Origin: Pseudomonas multiresinivorans
Lineage (GTDB): Bacteria; Pseudomonadota; Gammaproteobacteria; Pseudomonadales; Pseudomonadaceae
Assembly: GCF_012971725.1 (NCBI RefSeq)
Contig: NZ_CP048833.1
Span: forward strand, 1,488,001-1,552,000
Direction: 5' to 3'
Length of the DNA: 64,000 nucleotides
Under the pieces are notes generated by a model that saw nothing but the letters and a program-made list of their open reading frames with translations, made no database searches and was not told the origin of the DNA. Numbering within the stretch: the first letter of the stretch is position 1; the number at the start of each line of letters is the position of its first letter. Made by a program: the position numbers and the translations under genes. This document shows, piece by piece, positions 42,986 to 51,292 of this stretch.

Positions 42986-44365
42986 ATGGCCAAGGCCAAG
43001 CGCATGTACGGCTGCACCGAGTGCGGCGCCACCTATCCCAAATGGGCCGGGCAATGCCCTGACTGCGGCGCCTGGAACACGCTGGTCGAGACCGTCATCG
43101 ACACCACGCCCACCGGTGGCTCCGGCAGCAGTAACTCCGGCCGTGGCGGTTGGGCCGGCCAGCAGGCCAACATCAAGACCCTCGCCGAAGTCAGCGTCGA
43201 GGAAATGCCGCGCTTTTCCACTGCCTCGGCGGAACTGGACCGTGCCCTTGGCGGCGGCCTGGTCGACGGCTCGGTGGTGCTGATCGGCGGCGACCCCGGT
43301 ATCGGCAAGTCCACCATCCTTCTGCAAACCCTCTGCAACATCGCCACGCGCCTGCCGGCGCTCTATGTCACCGGCGAGGAATCCCAGCAGCAGGTCGCCA
43401 TGCGCGCCCGCCGCCTGGGCCTGCCCGAAGACAAGCTCAAGGTCATGACCGAGACCTGCATCGAGACCATCATCGCCACGGCGCGCCAGGAGCAGCCCAA
43501 AGTGATGGTGATCGATTCGATTCAGACCATCTTCACCGAACAGCTGCAATCCGCGCCCGGCGGCGTCGCCCAGGTGCGCGAGAGCGCGGCCCTTCTGGTG
43601 CGCTTCGCCAAGCAGAGCGGCACGGCAATCTTCCTGGTCGGCCACGTCACCAAGGAAGGCTCGCTGGCTGGCCCGCGCGTGCTGGAACACATGGTCGACA
43701 CCGTGCTGTATTTCGAGGGCGAATCCGACGGCCGCCTGCGCCTGCTGAGGGCGGTGAAGAATCGCTTTGGCGCGGTGAACGAGTTGGGCGTTTTCGCCAT
43801 GACCGACCGCGGGCTGAAGGAAGTGTCCAACCCTTCGGCGATTTTCCTGACCCGCGCCCAGGAATCGGTGCCGGGCAGCGTGGTCATGGCCACCTGGGAA
43901 GGTTCGCGGCCAATGCTGGTGGAGGTACAGGCGCTGGTCGACACCAGCCACCTGGCCAACCCGCGCCGGGTGACCCTGGGCCTGGACCAGAACCGCCTGG
44001 CCATGCTGCTGGCGGTCCTGCACCGGCACGGCGGTATCCCGACCTACGACCAGGACGTGTTCCTCAACGTGGTCGGCGGGGTTAAGGTGCTGGAAACGGC
44101 ATCGGACCTGGCGCTGATGGCGGCGGTGATGTCCAGCCTGCGCAACCGGCCGCTGGATCACCAGTTGCTGGTGTTCGGCGAGGTCGGTCTGTCCGGCGAG
44201 GTGCGCCCGGTACCCAGTGGTCAGGAGCGTCTGAAGGAAGCCGCCAAGCACGGCTTCAAGCGCGCCATCGTGCCCAAGGGCAACGCGCCGAAGGAGTCAC
44301 CACCCGGCCTGCAGGTAGTCGCTGTAACGCGCCTGGAGCAGGCACTGGATGCGTTGTTCGAATAG
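42986..44365 (+). CDS. radA: DNA repair protein RadA (Sms)
   Basis: A 459-residue RadA helicase-like ATPase that drives branch migration during recombination. A C4 zinc finger (C10, C13, C24, C27), Walker A GGDPGIGKST, the KNRFG motif and a C-terminal Lon-protease-like domain (about 350-459, with FGEVGLSGEVRPV) are all present. The length matches the family. GACGGAG lies upstream of the ATG. It is convergent with the PilZ gene, with a REP pair between. Confidence 0.95.
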   Translation: MAKAKRMYGCTECGATYPKWAGQCPDCGAWNTLVETVIDTTPTGGSGSSNSGRGGWAGQQANIKTLAEVSVEEMPRFSTASAELDRALGGGLVDGSVVLIGGDPGIGKSTILLQTLCNIATRLPALYVTGEESQQQVAMRARRLGLPEDKLKVMTETCIETIIATARQEQPKVMVIDSIQTIFTEQLQSAPGGVAQVRESAALLVRFAKQSGTAIFLVGHVTKEGSLAGPRVLEHMVDTVLYFEGESDGRLRLLRAVKNRFGAVNELGVFAMTDRGLKEVSNPSAIFLTRAQESVPGSVVMATWEGSRPMLVEVQALVDTSHLANPRRVTLGLDQNRLAMLLAVLHRHGGIPTYDQDVFLNVVGGVKVLETASDLALMAAVMSSLRNRPLDHQLLVFGEVGLSGEVRPVPSGQERLKEAAKHGFKRAIVPKGNAPKESPPGLQVVAVTRLEQALDALFE

Positions 44366-44388
44366 ATTCGCTTCAGCGTTGGTGATAG

Positions 44389-44460
44389 GCGATCGCGGAC
44401 AAAGTCCGCTCCTACGAAAATTCCAACCTTGGTGTAGGAGCGGACTCCGTCCGCGATCGC
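44389..44460. repeat. Inverted pair of a second REP class (GCGATCGCGGAC type)
   Basis: GCGATCGCGGACAAAGTCCG then CTCCTAC (44389-44415) faces GTAGGAGCGGACTCCGTCCG then CGATCGC (44433-44460). The shared GTAGGAGCG core links it to the other REP class, but the palindrome differs. It is the only copy in the window. Confidence 0.8.
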
Positions 44461-44479
44461 GCGACGTTGGCACGGTCGT

Positions 44480-44848
44480 TCAATGCTCGCTGAGCAACGT
44501 CAACTCACGCTCCAACAGCGATTCGTCCCCCAGGTTCAGCTCCACCAGGCGGCGCAGGTGGCTGATGGAGTCCAGGTCGATATGCCGGCAATTGAAGCCC
44601 AGCAGGCCCTCGCGCTCCCAGGCGAGGTCGGCCTCCATATAGACGTTGACGTCGAAACCCAGGTAGATGCGTACCTGCACAGGTTCCTGCGCAACGATGT
44701 TCCAGTGTTCCGGGCGTTGCACCAGCAGCCCCTGGAGGGACAGGTCCAGCAGCGTCACCTTCCAGCGCAGGTCGCCCTGGCTGATCTCGGTGCCGGCGTC
44801 GAAGGCGATGCGCTGGAAGCGCCGGCGCTCGTCGTGATCGTCAGTCAT
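44480..44848 (-). CDS. mapZ: PilZ domain c-di-GMP receptor (MapZ-like)
   Basis: A 122-residue single PilZ-domain protein. The c-di-GMP motifs are ERRRFQR (residues 7-13) and DLSLQG, and the C-terminal HIDLDSISHLRRLVELNLGDE is as in P. aeruginosa MapZ, which binds the chemotaxis methyltransferase CheR1 when loaded with c-di-GMP. The ATG is chosen because GGAGAG precedes it and homologues begin at the same place. Its position beside radA also matches. Confidence 0.87.
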   Translation of the reverse strand: MTDDHDERRRFQRIAFDAGTEISQGDLRWKVTLLDLSLQGLLVQRPEHWNIVAQEPVQVRIYLGFDVNVYMEADLAWEREGLLGFNCRHIDLDSISHLRRLVELNLGDESLLERELTLLSEH

Positions 44849-45027
44849 GTCGTGGCTCTCCGGCCGTTTCTGCTTCGCCTCACTATAGACGCAAGCCCTT
44901 ACTGACGCGTCGTACACCAATTGCTGACGTTTCGTCCGTCAGACGCCGCCCGCGCGGGTTTGACAGTCAGCGCACCCTCGCCAAAGCTCCATGTGCGTTT
45001 AACCACTACAACTGCGGAGTGCAGAGC

Positions 45028-45537
45028 ATGGACAATAAACTCATCAAGGGTCTGATCTTTGGGGTTATCAGCGTTGCCAGCCTGGCAGCGCACGCGGACG
45101 AAGCCGGCCAGAGCGGCAAGGGTTGCGGCTGGGGCAACATGGTCTTCGACGGTCAACGAGGCCTGTTCCCGCACCTGCTGGCCACCACCACCAACGGCAC
45201 CTCGGGTAACGCCACCTTCGGCCTGACCTCCGGTACCAACGGTTGCGACGCCAGCCAGCGCATCACTTACGGCGGCCGCTCGATCTTCGCCATGAACGGC
45301 ATGCTCGACAACATCGCCGAGAACATGGCGCAGGGGCATGGCGAGGCACTGGATGCCTACGCTGTGCTACTGGGCATCCCGGCACAGGATCGCGCGCACT
45401 TCGCTCAAGTCACCCAGCAGCATTTCGGGGAGATCTTCGCTTCCAAGGACGCCACCGGCGAGCAGGTGCTGAACAACACCCTGGCGGTGATGAGCCGCGA
45501 TCAGGTACTGGCGCAGTACGCCAAGCAACCGGCCTGA
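45028..45537 (+). CDS. DUF3015 family exported protein
   Basis: A 169-residue protein with a signal peptide (cleavage near AAHADE, residue 24). The mature part begins with GKGCGWGNMVFDGQRGLFPHLLATTTNGTSGN, the DUF3015 signature, and has two cysteines that may pair. Function unknown; probably periplasmic or outer-membrane linked. The ATG at 45028 is chosen over one three codons earlier because GGAG is nine bases before it. A terminator follows. Confidence 0.85.
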   Translation: MDNKLIKGLIFGVISVASLAAHADEAGQSGKGCGWGNMVFDGQRGLFPHLLATTTNGTSGNATFGLTSGTNGCDASQRITYGGRSIFAMNGMLDNIAENMAQGHGEALDAYAVLLGIPAQDRAHFAQVTQQHFGEIFASKDATGEQVLNNTLAVMSRDQVLAQYAKQPA

Positions 45538-45555
45538 TCCCTCCGTGCACCACCC

Positions 45556-45582
45556 AAGGCCCGCCTTTCGGCGGGTCTTTTC
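45556..45582 (+). terminator. Rho-independent terminator after the DUF3015 gene
   Basis: CCCGCC-TTTC-GGCGGG within 45560-45575, flanked by AAGG and TCTTTT. Confidence 0.8.
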
Positions 45583-45725
45583 ATTTCCTGACTCCAGGGT
45601 CGGAACGCGTTGACCTCCGGCAATAAGCGCGTAACCGCTCTAGACTAAGGTCGTATGAATGGGTCGCTGGAAAAGACTAGAATTTTTCTGCGAATTCTCG
45701 CCTTCAAACTGTCGGAAGCCTCGCT

Positions 45726-47792
45726 ATGAACAATAACAACAGCCTGCTACGTCACCTCGCCTGGCTGGCGGTGGCGATAGTCGGTGCATTTGCCTTGGGA
45801 GTCGTGGCACTACGTCGCGGCGAAGCCATCAACGCACTGTGGATCGTCGTCGCGGCGGTTGCCATTTACCTGGTCGCCTACCGCTACTACAGCCTGTTCA
45901 TCGCCACCAAGGTGATGCAGCTGGACGCCAATCGAGCGACCCCAGCGGTCCTCAACAACGACGGCCTGGACTACGTCCCGACCAACAAGCACATCCTCTT
46001 CGGTCACCACTTCGCTGCCATCGCCGGCGCCGGCCCGCTGGTCGGCCCCGTACTGGCCGCGCAGATGGGCTACCTGCCCGGCACGCTCTGGCTGATCGCC
46101 GGCGTGGTGCTGGCCGGCGCCGTGCAGGATTTCATGGTTCTGTTCATCTCCAGCCGCCGCAACGGGCGTTCGCTGGGTGAGCTGGTCCGTGAGGAAATGG
46201 GGCAGGTGGCGGGGACCATCGCTCTGTTCGGCGCGTTCCTGATCATGATCATCATCCTCGCGGTGCTCGCGCTGATCGTGGTGAAGGCCCTGGCCGAAAG
46301 CCCGTGGGGCATGTTCACCGTGCTGGCGACCATCCCGATCGCGCTGTTCATGGGCGTGTACATGCGCTACATCCGCCCGGGCCGCATCGGCGAGATCTCG
46401 GTGGTGGGCATCGTGCTGCTGCTGGGCTCCATCTGGCTCGGTGGCCAGATTGCCGCCAGCCCCGAGTGGGCCCCGGTGTTCACCTTCCATGGCGTGCAGA
46501 TCGTCTGGATGCTGATCGCTTACGGCGCCATCGCCTCGGTGCTGCCGGTCTGGCTGCTGCTGGCGCCACGTGACTACCTGTCGACCTTCCTCAAGATCGG
46601 CACCATCATCGCCCTGGCCATCGGCATCGTGATCGTCTCGCCGGAGCTGAAGATGCCGGCCCTGACCCAGTTCACCGACGGCACCGGCCCGGTGTGGAAG
46701 GGCGGCCTGTTCCCGTTCCTGTTCATCACCATCGCCTGTGGCGCCGTGTCCGGCTTCCACGCGCTGATCTCCTCGGGCACCACGCCCAAGCTGCTCAACC
46801 GTGAGCCTGACGCCCGCTACATCGGCTACGGCGGCATGCTGATGGAATCCTTCGTGGCCATCATGGCGATGGTCGCCGCCTCGGTCATCGAGCCGGGCAT
46901 CTACTTCGCCATGAACAGCCCGCCGGCCGTGGTCGGCACCGACGTCACCGCGGTGGCTGCGACCGTCAGCAGCTGGGGCTTCACCATCACTCCGGAAGTG
47001 CTGGCCCAGACCGCCAAGGACATCGGCGAGACCACCATCCTGGCCCGTGCCGGTGGTGCGCCGACCCTCGCCGTGGGCATCGCGCACATCCTTCACCAGG
47101 TGCTGCCGGGTGAGAACACCATGGCCTTCTGGTACCACTTCGCGATCCTCTTCGAGGCGCTGTTCATCCTCACCGCGGTGGACGCCGGCACCCGTGCCGG
47201 GCGCTTCATGCTGCAGGACCTGCTGGGCAACTTCGTCCCGGCACTGAAGAAGACCGAATCCTGGACCGCCAATATCGTCGGCACCGGCGGCTGCGTCGCG
47301 CTGTGGGGCTGGCTGCTGTACCAGGGCGTGGTCGATCCGCTGGGTGGCATCAACACGCTGTGGCCGCTGTTCGGCATCTCCAACCAGATGCTCGCCGGTA
47401 TCGCGCTGATGCTCGCCACCGTTGTGCTGATCAAGATGAAGCGCCAGCAGTACGTCTGGGTGACCGCGCTGCCGGCCGCCTGGCTGCTGATCTGTACCAC
47501 CACCGCCGGCCTGATCAAGCTGTTCGACAGCAACCCGGCCGTGGGCTTCATCGCCCTGGGCAAGAAGTACTCCGCCGGCCTGGACGCCGGGCAGATCATC
47601 GCCCCGGCCAAGGACATCGGCCAGATGCAGCACGTGATGATGAACGCCTACATCAACGCCGGCCTCACCGTGCTGTTCCTGCTGGTGGTGTTCAGCGTGC
47701 TGGTGTACGCCATCAAGGTAGGCGCCAGCGCCTGGACCAAGAAGGAGCGCACCGACAAGGAAGCCCCGTTCCAGCCGATCCCGGACGCGTAA
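45726..47792 (+). CDS. cstA: CstA/BtsT family carbon starvation transporter
   Basis: A 688-residue, multi-segment inner-membrane transporter. The CstA signature region LDYVPTNKHILFGHHFAAIAGAGPLVGPVLAAQ (about 76-108) and the C-terminal CstA domain (about 490-620) are intact. E. coli relatives import pyruvate (BtsT, CstA) or peptides. It is followed after ten bases by a YbdD-type small protein and then a CobW-type GTPase, the same order as E. coli btsT-yjiX-yjiA, so pyruvate uptake is the best inference. The ribosome site (GGAAG) is modest. Confidence 0.9.
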   Translation: MNNNNSLLRHLAWLAVAIVGAFALGVVALRRGEAINALWIVVAAVAIYLVAYRYYSLFIATKVMQLDANRATPAVLNNDGLDYVPTNKHILFGHHFAAIAGAGPLVGPVLAAQMGYLPGTLWLIAGVVLAGAVQDFMVLFISSRRNGRSLGELVREEMGQVAGTIALFGAFLIMIIILAVLALIVVKALAESPWGMFTVLATIPIALFMGVYMRYIRPGRIGEISVVGIVLLLGSIWLGGQIAASPEWAPVFTFHGVQIVWMLIAYGAIASVLPVWLLLAPRDYLSTFLKIGTIIALAIGIVIVSPELKMPALTQFTDGTGPVWKGGLFPFLFITIACGAVSGFHALISSGTTPKLLNREPDARYIGYGGMLMESFVAIMAMVAASVIEPGIYFAMNSPPAVVGTDVTAVAATVSSWGFTITPEVLAQTAKDIGETTILARAGGAPTLAVGIAHILHQVLPGENTMAFWYHFAILFEALFILTAVDAGTRAGRFMLQDLLGNFVPALKKTESWTANIVGTGGCVALWGWLLYQGVVDPLGGINTLWPLFGISNQMLAGIALMLATVVLIKMKRQQYVWVTALPAAWLLICTTTAGLIKLFDSNPAVGFIALGKKYSAGLDAGQIIAPAKDIGQMQHVMMNAYINAGLTVLFLLVVFSVLVYAIKVGASAWTKKERTDKEAPFQPIPDA

Positions 47793-47802
47793 CGGAGGTT
47801 AC

Positions 47803-48006
47803 ATGTTCAACGACCTCAGCCGCATGGGTAAGTATCTCGGGCAGGCCGCGCGCATGCTGGTCGGCATGCCCGATTACGACACCTACGTTCAGCACATGCA
47901 GAACAAGCACCCGGACAAGACTCCGATGACCTATGAGGAGTTCTTCCGCGAGCGCCAGGAAGCGCGCTACGGCGGCGGCAAGGGAAGGCCGATCCGCTGC
48001 TGCTGA
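47803..48006 (+). CDS. YbdD/YjiX family small protein
   Basis: A 67-residue protein with GKYLGQAARMLVGMPDYDTYVQHMQNKHPDKTPMTYEEFFRERQEARYGGGKGRPIRCC-type content (residues 8-67), the complete YbdD/YjiX family pattern ending in a Cys-Cys pair. It always sits after cstA/btsT and is probably a subunit or regulator of the transporter. CGGAGG precedes the ATG. A strong terminator follows. Confidence 0.88.
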   Translation: MFNDLSRMGKYLGQAARMLVGMPDYDTYVQHMQNKHPDKTPMTYEEFFRERQEARYGGGKGRPIRCC

Positions 48007-48029
48007 TCGCACGGATGGGTGTATAACGG

Positions 48030-48058
48030 ACGGGCCGCGAGCGATCGCGGCCCGTTTT
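48030..48058 (+). terminator. Strong terminator between yjiX-type and cobW-type genes
   Basis: ACGGGCCGCGA-GCGA-TCGCGGCCCGT is an 11-base-pair stem followed by TTTTCTTTT. It ends about 25 bases before the start of the GTPase gene, so that gene has either a promoter upstream of the hairpin or read-through. Confidence 0.88.
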
Positions 48059-48083
48059 CTTTTCCGATTGCCTGGATGTTCCC

Positions 48084-49082
48084 ATGACCGATTCCGCAAG
48101 CGTGCCGCAGATTCCGGTGACTGTTCTCACCGGTTTCCTCGGGGCCGGCAAGACCACCCTGCTCAAGTACATCCTCAAGGCCGAGCACGGCCTGAAGATC
48201 GCCGTGATCGAGAACGAATTCAGCGAGACGCCCATCGACGCTCAATTGCTCGGTAACGATGCAGTGCAGGTGACGACGCTGTCCAACGGCTGCGTCTGCT
48301 GCACCATCAATAGCGACCTCGAGCGTGCGCTCTATGTCCTGCTGGAGCGACGCGACAACGGCGAGCTGGATTTCGACCGCCTGGTGATCGAGTGTACCGG
48401 CCTGGCCGACCCGGCGCCGGTAGCGCAGACCTTCTTCGTCGACGAGACCCTGCGCGAGCGCTACCTGCTCGACGGCATCATCACCCTGGTGGACGCCGCC
48501 AACGCCGACCGTCACCTGCAGGAAGCCATCGCCCAGGCCCAGGTGGGCTTCGGCGACCGCATCCTGGTGAGCAAGCGCGACCTAGTGTCGCCGGAGCAAT
48601 ACGACGCCCTGGTCGAGCGCCTGCAGCGCATCAATCGGCGCGCCGAAATCCACGCGGTGGAGCACGGCGCCATCGAACTGGAACGCCTGCTCGACGTTCG
48701 CGGTTTCAACCTCAACGCCGACGTTGGCCTGCGCCCGTTGCTGCGCCCGGTGCGCCCGACGGCGGATACCACCGACCGCATCACCACCCTGGTGCTGCGC
48801 AGCGGCAACCCGCTGGATATCGAACGCCTGAGCGAGTTCATGGACGACCTGCTGCAATGGCACGGCAACTCGCTGCTGCGCTACAAGGGCGTGCTGAACA
48901 TCGCCGGCGAGGAGCGCCGCCTGGTGTTCCAGGGCGTGCTGCGGCTCTATGGGTTCGACTGGGACACCGAGTGGAAGGGCAACGAGCAGCGCGAGAGTGT
49001 GATTGTCTTCATCGGTGACAACCTGCCCGAAGAGGAAATCCGCCGGGGCTTCGATCGCATCACGGGCGGCCCGACTGCCTGA
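48084..49082 (+). CDS. yjiA: CobW/YjiA family GTPase
   Basis: A 332-residue G3E GTPase and putative metal chaperone. Walker A is GFLGAGKTT (about 14-22). The metal motif CxCC is SNGCVCCTIN (about 70-79). The G4 motif SKRD (LVSKRDLVSP) is present, followed by a CobW C-terminal domain (about 225-325). The third gene of the cstA-yjiX-yjiA group, but separated by a strong terminator. Its upstream ribosome site is weak. The metal is unknown; Zn and Co are both known for the family. Confidence 0.9.
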   Translation: MTDSASVPQIPVTVLTGFLGAGKTTLLKYILKAEHGLKIAVIENEFSETPIDAQLLGNDAVQVTTLSNGCVCCTINSDLERALYVLLERRDNGELDFDRLVIECTGLADPAPVAQTFFVDETLRERYLLDGIITLVDAANADRHLQEAIAQAQVGFGDRILVSKRDLVSPEQYDALVERLQRINRRAEIHAVEHGAIELERLLDVRGFNLNADVGLRPLLRPVRPTADTTDRITTLVLRSGNPLDIERLSEFMDDLLQWHGNSLLRYKGVLNIAGEERRLVFQGVLRLYGFDWDTEWKGNEQRESVIVFIGDNLPEEEIRRGFDRITGGPTA

Positions 49083-49085
49083 ATG

Positions 49086-49113
49086 AAAACGCCCGGCTAA
49101 TGCCGGGCGTTTT
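49086..49113 (+). terminator. Rho-independent terminator after the GTPase gene
   Basis: AAAACGCCCGGC-TAAT-GCCGGGCGTTTT, a 12-base-pair perfect stem followed by GTTTGG. Confidence 0.9.
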
Positions 49114-49125
49114 GTTTGGCTCCTC

Positions 49126-49372
49126 GTAGGAGCGAGCTTGCTCGCGAACCAGCGCCCCGGCTGCCTCCAATTTCCAATGCTCGCGCCGTACAGTCCCCTC
49201 TCCCTTCAGGGGGAGGGCCAGGGAGGGGGAAAGGAGTCGAGGCCCTGGGGGACAGGCTTGCCCTGCAGCCCTCTCTCCAACCCTCTCCCTGAAGGGAGAG
49301 GGGGCCGCCCGGTGCGGTGACGGGCTTCGGCGTCAGCTGGGAGCTTCTGTTCGCGAGCAAGCTCGCTCCTAC
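49126..49372. repeat. Composite repeat: REP pair enclosing a CTCTCCC repeat (copy 4)
   Basis: GTAGGAGCGAGCTTGCTCGC begins at 49126 and its inverse ends at 49372. Between them, 49194-49312 carries CCCTCTCCCTTCAGGGGGAG and CCCTCTCCCTGAAGGGAGAG. This nests one repeat family inside another and fills the gap before the GntR gene. Confidence 0.85.
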
Positions 49373-49393
49373 ACAAAAGCGGCATGGCGTTGC

Positions 49394-50080
49394 TCAGCCA
49401 CCAATCAGATGCTTGAGCGGGTGATAGTCCGCCTTCAGGTTCCCCGCCGCCTTGATGATCGCCTGCTCGATGGCGTTCAGGTGCATGCAGGTCAGCTCGA
49501 TGGCCGCCGCCTGGTTGCCTGCTTCGATGTACTCGATCAACTTCTGGTGCTCGTTGCCGCGGCAGGTTTCGTGCTGGTCGTCGTCCAGGGTGGTGGCGTA
49601 GAGCGAGGCGCGCTCGATCAGCTTGCGGAAGAAATCCAGCAGCACCGGATTGTGCAGCGCTGCCGCGAGCTTGAGATGGAACTCGCCGAGCAGATGGACG
49701 AATCGCGCATGGTCGTGGTCATGGGTCGCCTCTTCCAGAGCCACGTGGTCACGCAGGTCCTGGATGATCGCGCTGTCCGCGCGCCGGCAGAGTTCGCTGA
49801 CGATGCCGATCTCGATCAGCCGCCGCGTTTCGAACAGCGAGCGGATTTCCTCGTCGCTGGGTAACGACACCCACGCACCCTTGTTGAGCGCGCTGGACAC
49901 CAGCCCATCCGCTTCCAGATGTTTCAGCGCCGCGCGCACCGAAGTGCGGCTGACCTTGAACAAATCCGCCAATGCCGCCTCGCCGAGCTTCATGCCCGGG
50001 CGCAGGCTGCGCTTGCTGATCGCCTCGTAAACCCCTTGGTAGACGCGTTCCACCGTGGATTCGGGGTGCTTCTCCGTCAT
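49394..50080 (-). CDS. GntR family regulator (FadR/FCD type)
   Basis: A 228-residue regulator. The winged helix domain (about 8-75, with LGEAALADLFKVSRTSVRAALKHLEADGLV) is followed by an all-helical FCD ligand domain (about 80-220, with FHLKLAAALHNPVLLDFF and HQKLIEYIEAGNQAAA supplying metal-binding histidines). It is divergent from the amidohydrolase operon, with 140 bases between, where two copies of TTGCATNCAA lie; these fit an operator for this family. The ligand is probably the operon's substrate or a product. Confidence 0.88.
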   Translation of the reverse strand: MTEKHPESTVERVYQGVYEAISKRSLRPGMKLGEAALADLFKVSRTSVRAALKHLEADGLVSSALNKGAWVSLPSDEEIRSLFETRRLIEIGIVSELCRRADSAIIQDLRDHVALEEATHDHDHARFVHLLGEFHLKLAAALHNPVLLDFFRKLIERASLYATTLDDDQHETCRGNEHQKLIEYIEAGNQAAAIELTCMHLNAIEQAIIKAAGNLKADYHPLKHLIGG

Positions 50081-50177
50081 GAGCGACTCCGCCTCTTGCT
50101 TGACCCTTCAAAGGATGCCGCAAAACCGTCCGTGCAAAACCAGTTGCAGAAGAAAAATACATCAGCTATTTCTAGAT

Positions 50178-50200
50178 TGCATTCAAATATTGCATACAAA
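50178..50200. promoter_or_regulatory. Tandem TTGCATNCAA boxes, likely GntR operator
   Basis: TTGCATTCAA (50178-50187) and TTGCATACAA (50191-50200) start 13 bases apart. TTG-N4-CAA is a common pattern for FadR/VanR-type operators. They lie 21 bases before the start codon of the ABC ATPase, where binding would block initiation. The assignment to the divergent GntR gene is inferred. Confidence 0.5.
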
Positions 50201-50220
50201 AACAAGAGGAATGCACCAAA

Positions 50221-51291
50221 ATGAATCACTCGTCGTCAGTCGAGGTGCGTCGGGTCAGCAAGCGCTACACCGATGATCCCAACGTCGCTCCCGCCCTCAA
50301 CGAAGTGTCGGTCGACATCGCCCACAACGAATTCTTCACCCTGCTGGGGCCGTCCGGCTGCGGCAAGACCACGCTGTTGCGCAGCATTGCCGGGTTCGAG
50401 AACGTCACCTCCGGCGACATCCTCGTCGGCGGCGAACGGGTCAACGACCTGCCTCCCTACCGCCGCCGCATCAACACGGTGTTCCAGAGCTACGCCCTGT
50501 TCCCGCACATGTCGGTGAGCGAGAACATCGCCTTCGGCCTGGAGATGCAGGGCCTGCAGCGCTCGGAGATTCCGAAGCGGGTGAAGGAAATGCTCGCGCT
50601 GGTGCAGATGGAACACCTCGCTCGACGCAAGCCTGCCGAGCTGTCCGGCGGCCAGCAGCAACGCGTGGCGTTGGCCCGCGCGCTGGCGCCCAAGCCATCA
50701 GTGCTGCTGCTCGATGAACCGCTGTCCGCGCTGGACCTGAAGCTGCGCAAGGAAATGCAGGTCGAGCTCAAGCGTGTGCAGGAAGAGGCGGGCATCACCT
50801 TCATCTTCGTCACCCACGACCAGGAAGAAGCGCTGACCCTGTCCGACCGCATCGCCGTGATGTCTCATGGCAACATCATGCAGATCGGCACGCCCAACGA
50901 GATCTATGAACGCCCGACGCATCGCTTCGTCGCGCAGTTCATCGGTGACATCAATTTCCTCCCCGGGCAGATGCGCCAGGGCGGCTTCCACCCCAACGCC
51001 ATGGCCGCAGAGATTCCCTGTGAGCTACCGGCAGGTCTGAGCAGCGCCAGCGTGCAACTGGCCTTCCGCCCGGAGCGCTCCAAGCTGGTCGACCCGTCGC
51101 AGCCCCACCACCTGCGCGCGGTGATCGAGACGGTGATGTACGTCGGCACCGCCACGCTTTACCGCTGCCGCCTGCCCGACGCCTCGCAGATCACCCTGCG
51201 CGAGAGCAACGAGGGCGGCCGCGCCCGCGACGTCGGCGAGGCCGTGGCGGTGCACCTGCCGCCGCAGGCCTGCCTGCTGATGGAGGCCTGA
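50221..51291 (+). CDS. Polyamine-type ABC transporter ATPase (PotA-like)
   Basis: A 356-residue ATPase. Walker A is GPSGCGKTT (about 41-49), the signature LSGGQQQRVALARAL and Walker B LLLDEPLSALD; a C-terminal TOBE domain (about 275-350) is typical of PotA. It powers import with the two permeases that follow. GAGG lies ten bases upstream of the ATG. It is first in a seven-gene operon with enzymes that probably break down the imported compound. Confidence 0.9.
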   Translation: MNHSSSVEVRRVSKRYTDDPNVAPALNEVSVDIAHNEFFTLLGPSGCGKTTLLRSIAGFENVTSGDILVGGERVNDLPPYRRRINTVFQSYALFPHMSVSENIAFGLEMQGLQRSEIPKRVKEMLALVQMEHLARRKPAELSGGQQQRVALARALAPKPSVLLLDEPLSALDLKLRKEMQVELKRVQEEAGITFIFVTHDQEEALTLSDRIAVMSHGNIMQIGTPNEIYERPTHRFVAQFIGDINFLPGQMRQGGFHPNAMAAEIPCELPAGLSSASVQLAFRPERSKLVDPSQPHHLRAVIETVMYVGTATLYRCRLPDASQITLRESNEGGRARDVGEAVAVHLPPQACLLMEA

Positions 51292-51292
51292 G

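Noticed and set aside
45810..47633. A 607-codon minus-strand frame opposite cstA
   Set aside because: Rich in His, Gln, Asp, Gly and Arg without motifs; cstA on the plus strand is certain.
49126..49372. Repeats with spacers that at first sight resemble a small CRISPR array
   Set aside because: Units are palindromic REP and CTCTCCC elements in inverted pairs, not evenly spaced direct repeats, and no cas genes are present.
50055..50276. A plus-strand frame running into the start of the ABC ATPase
   Set aside because: It is out of frame with the ATPase and crosses the promoter and operator region.
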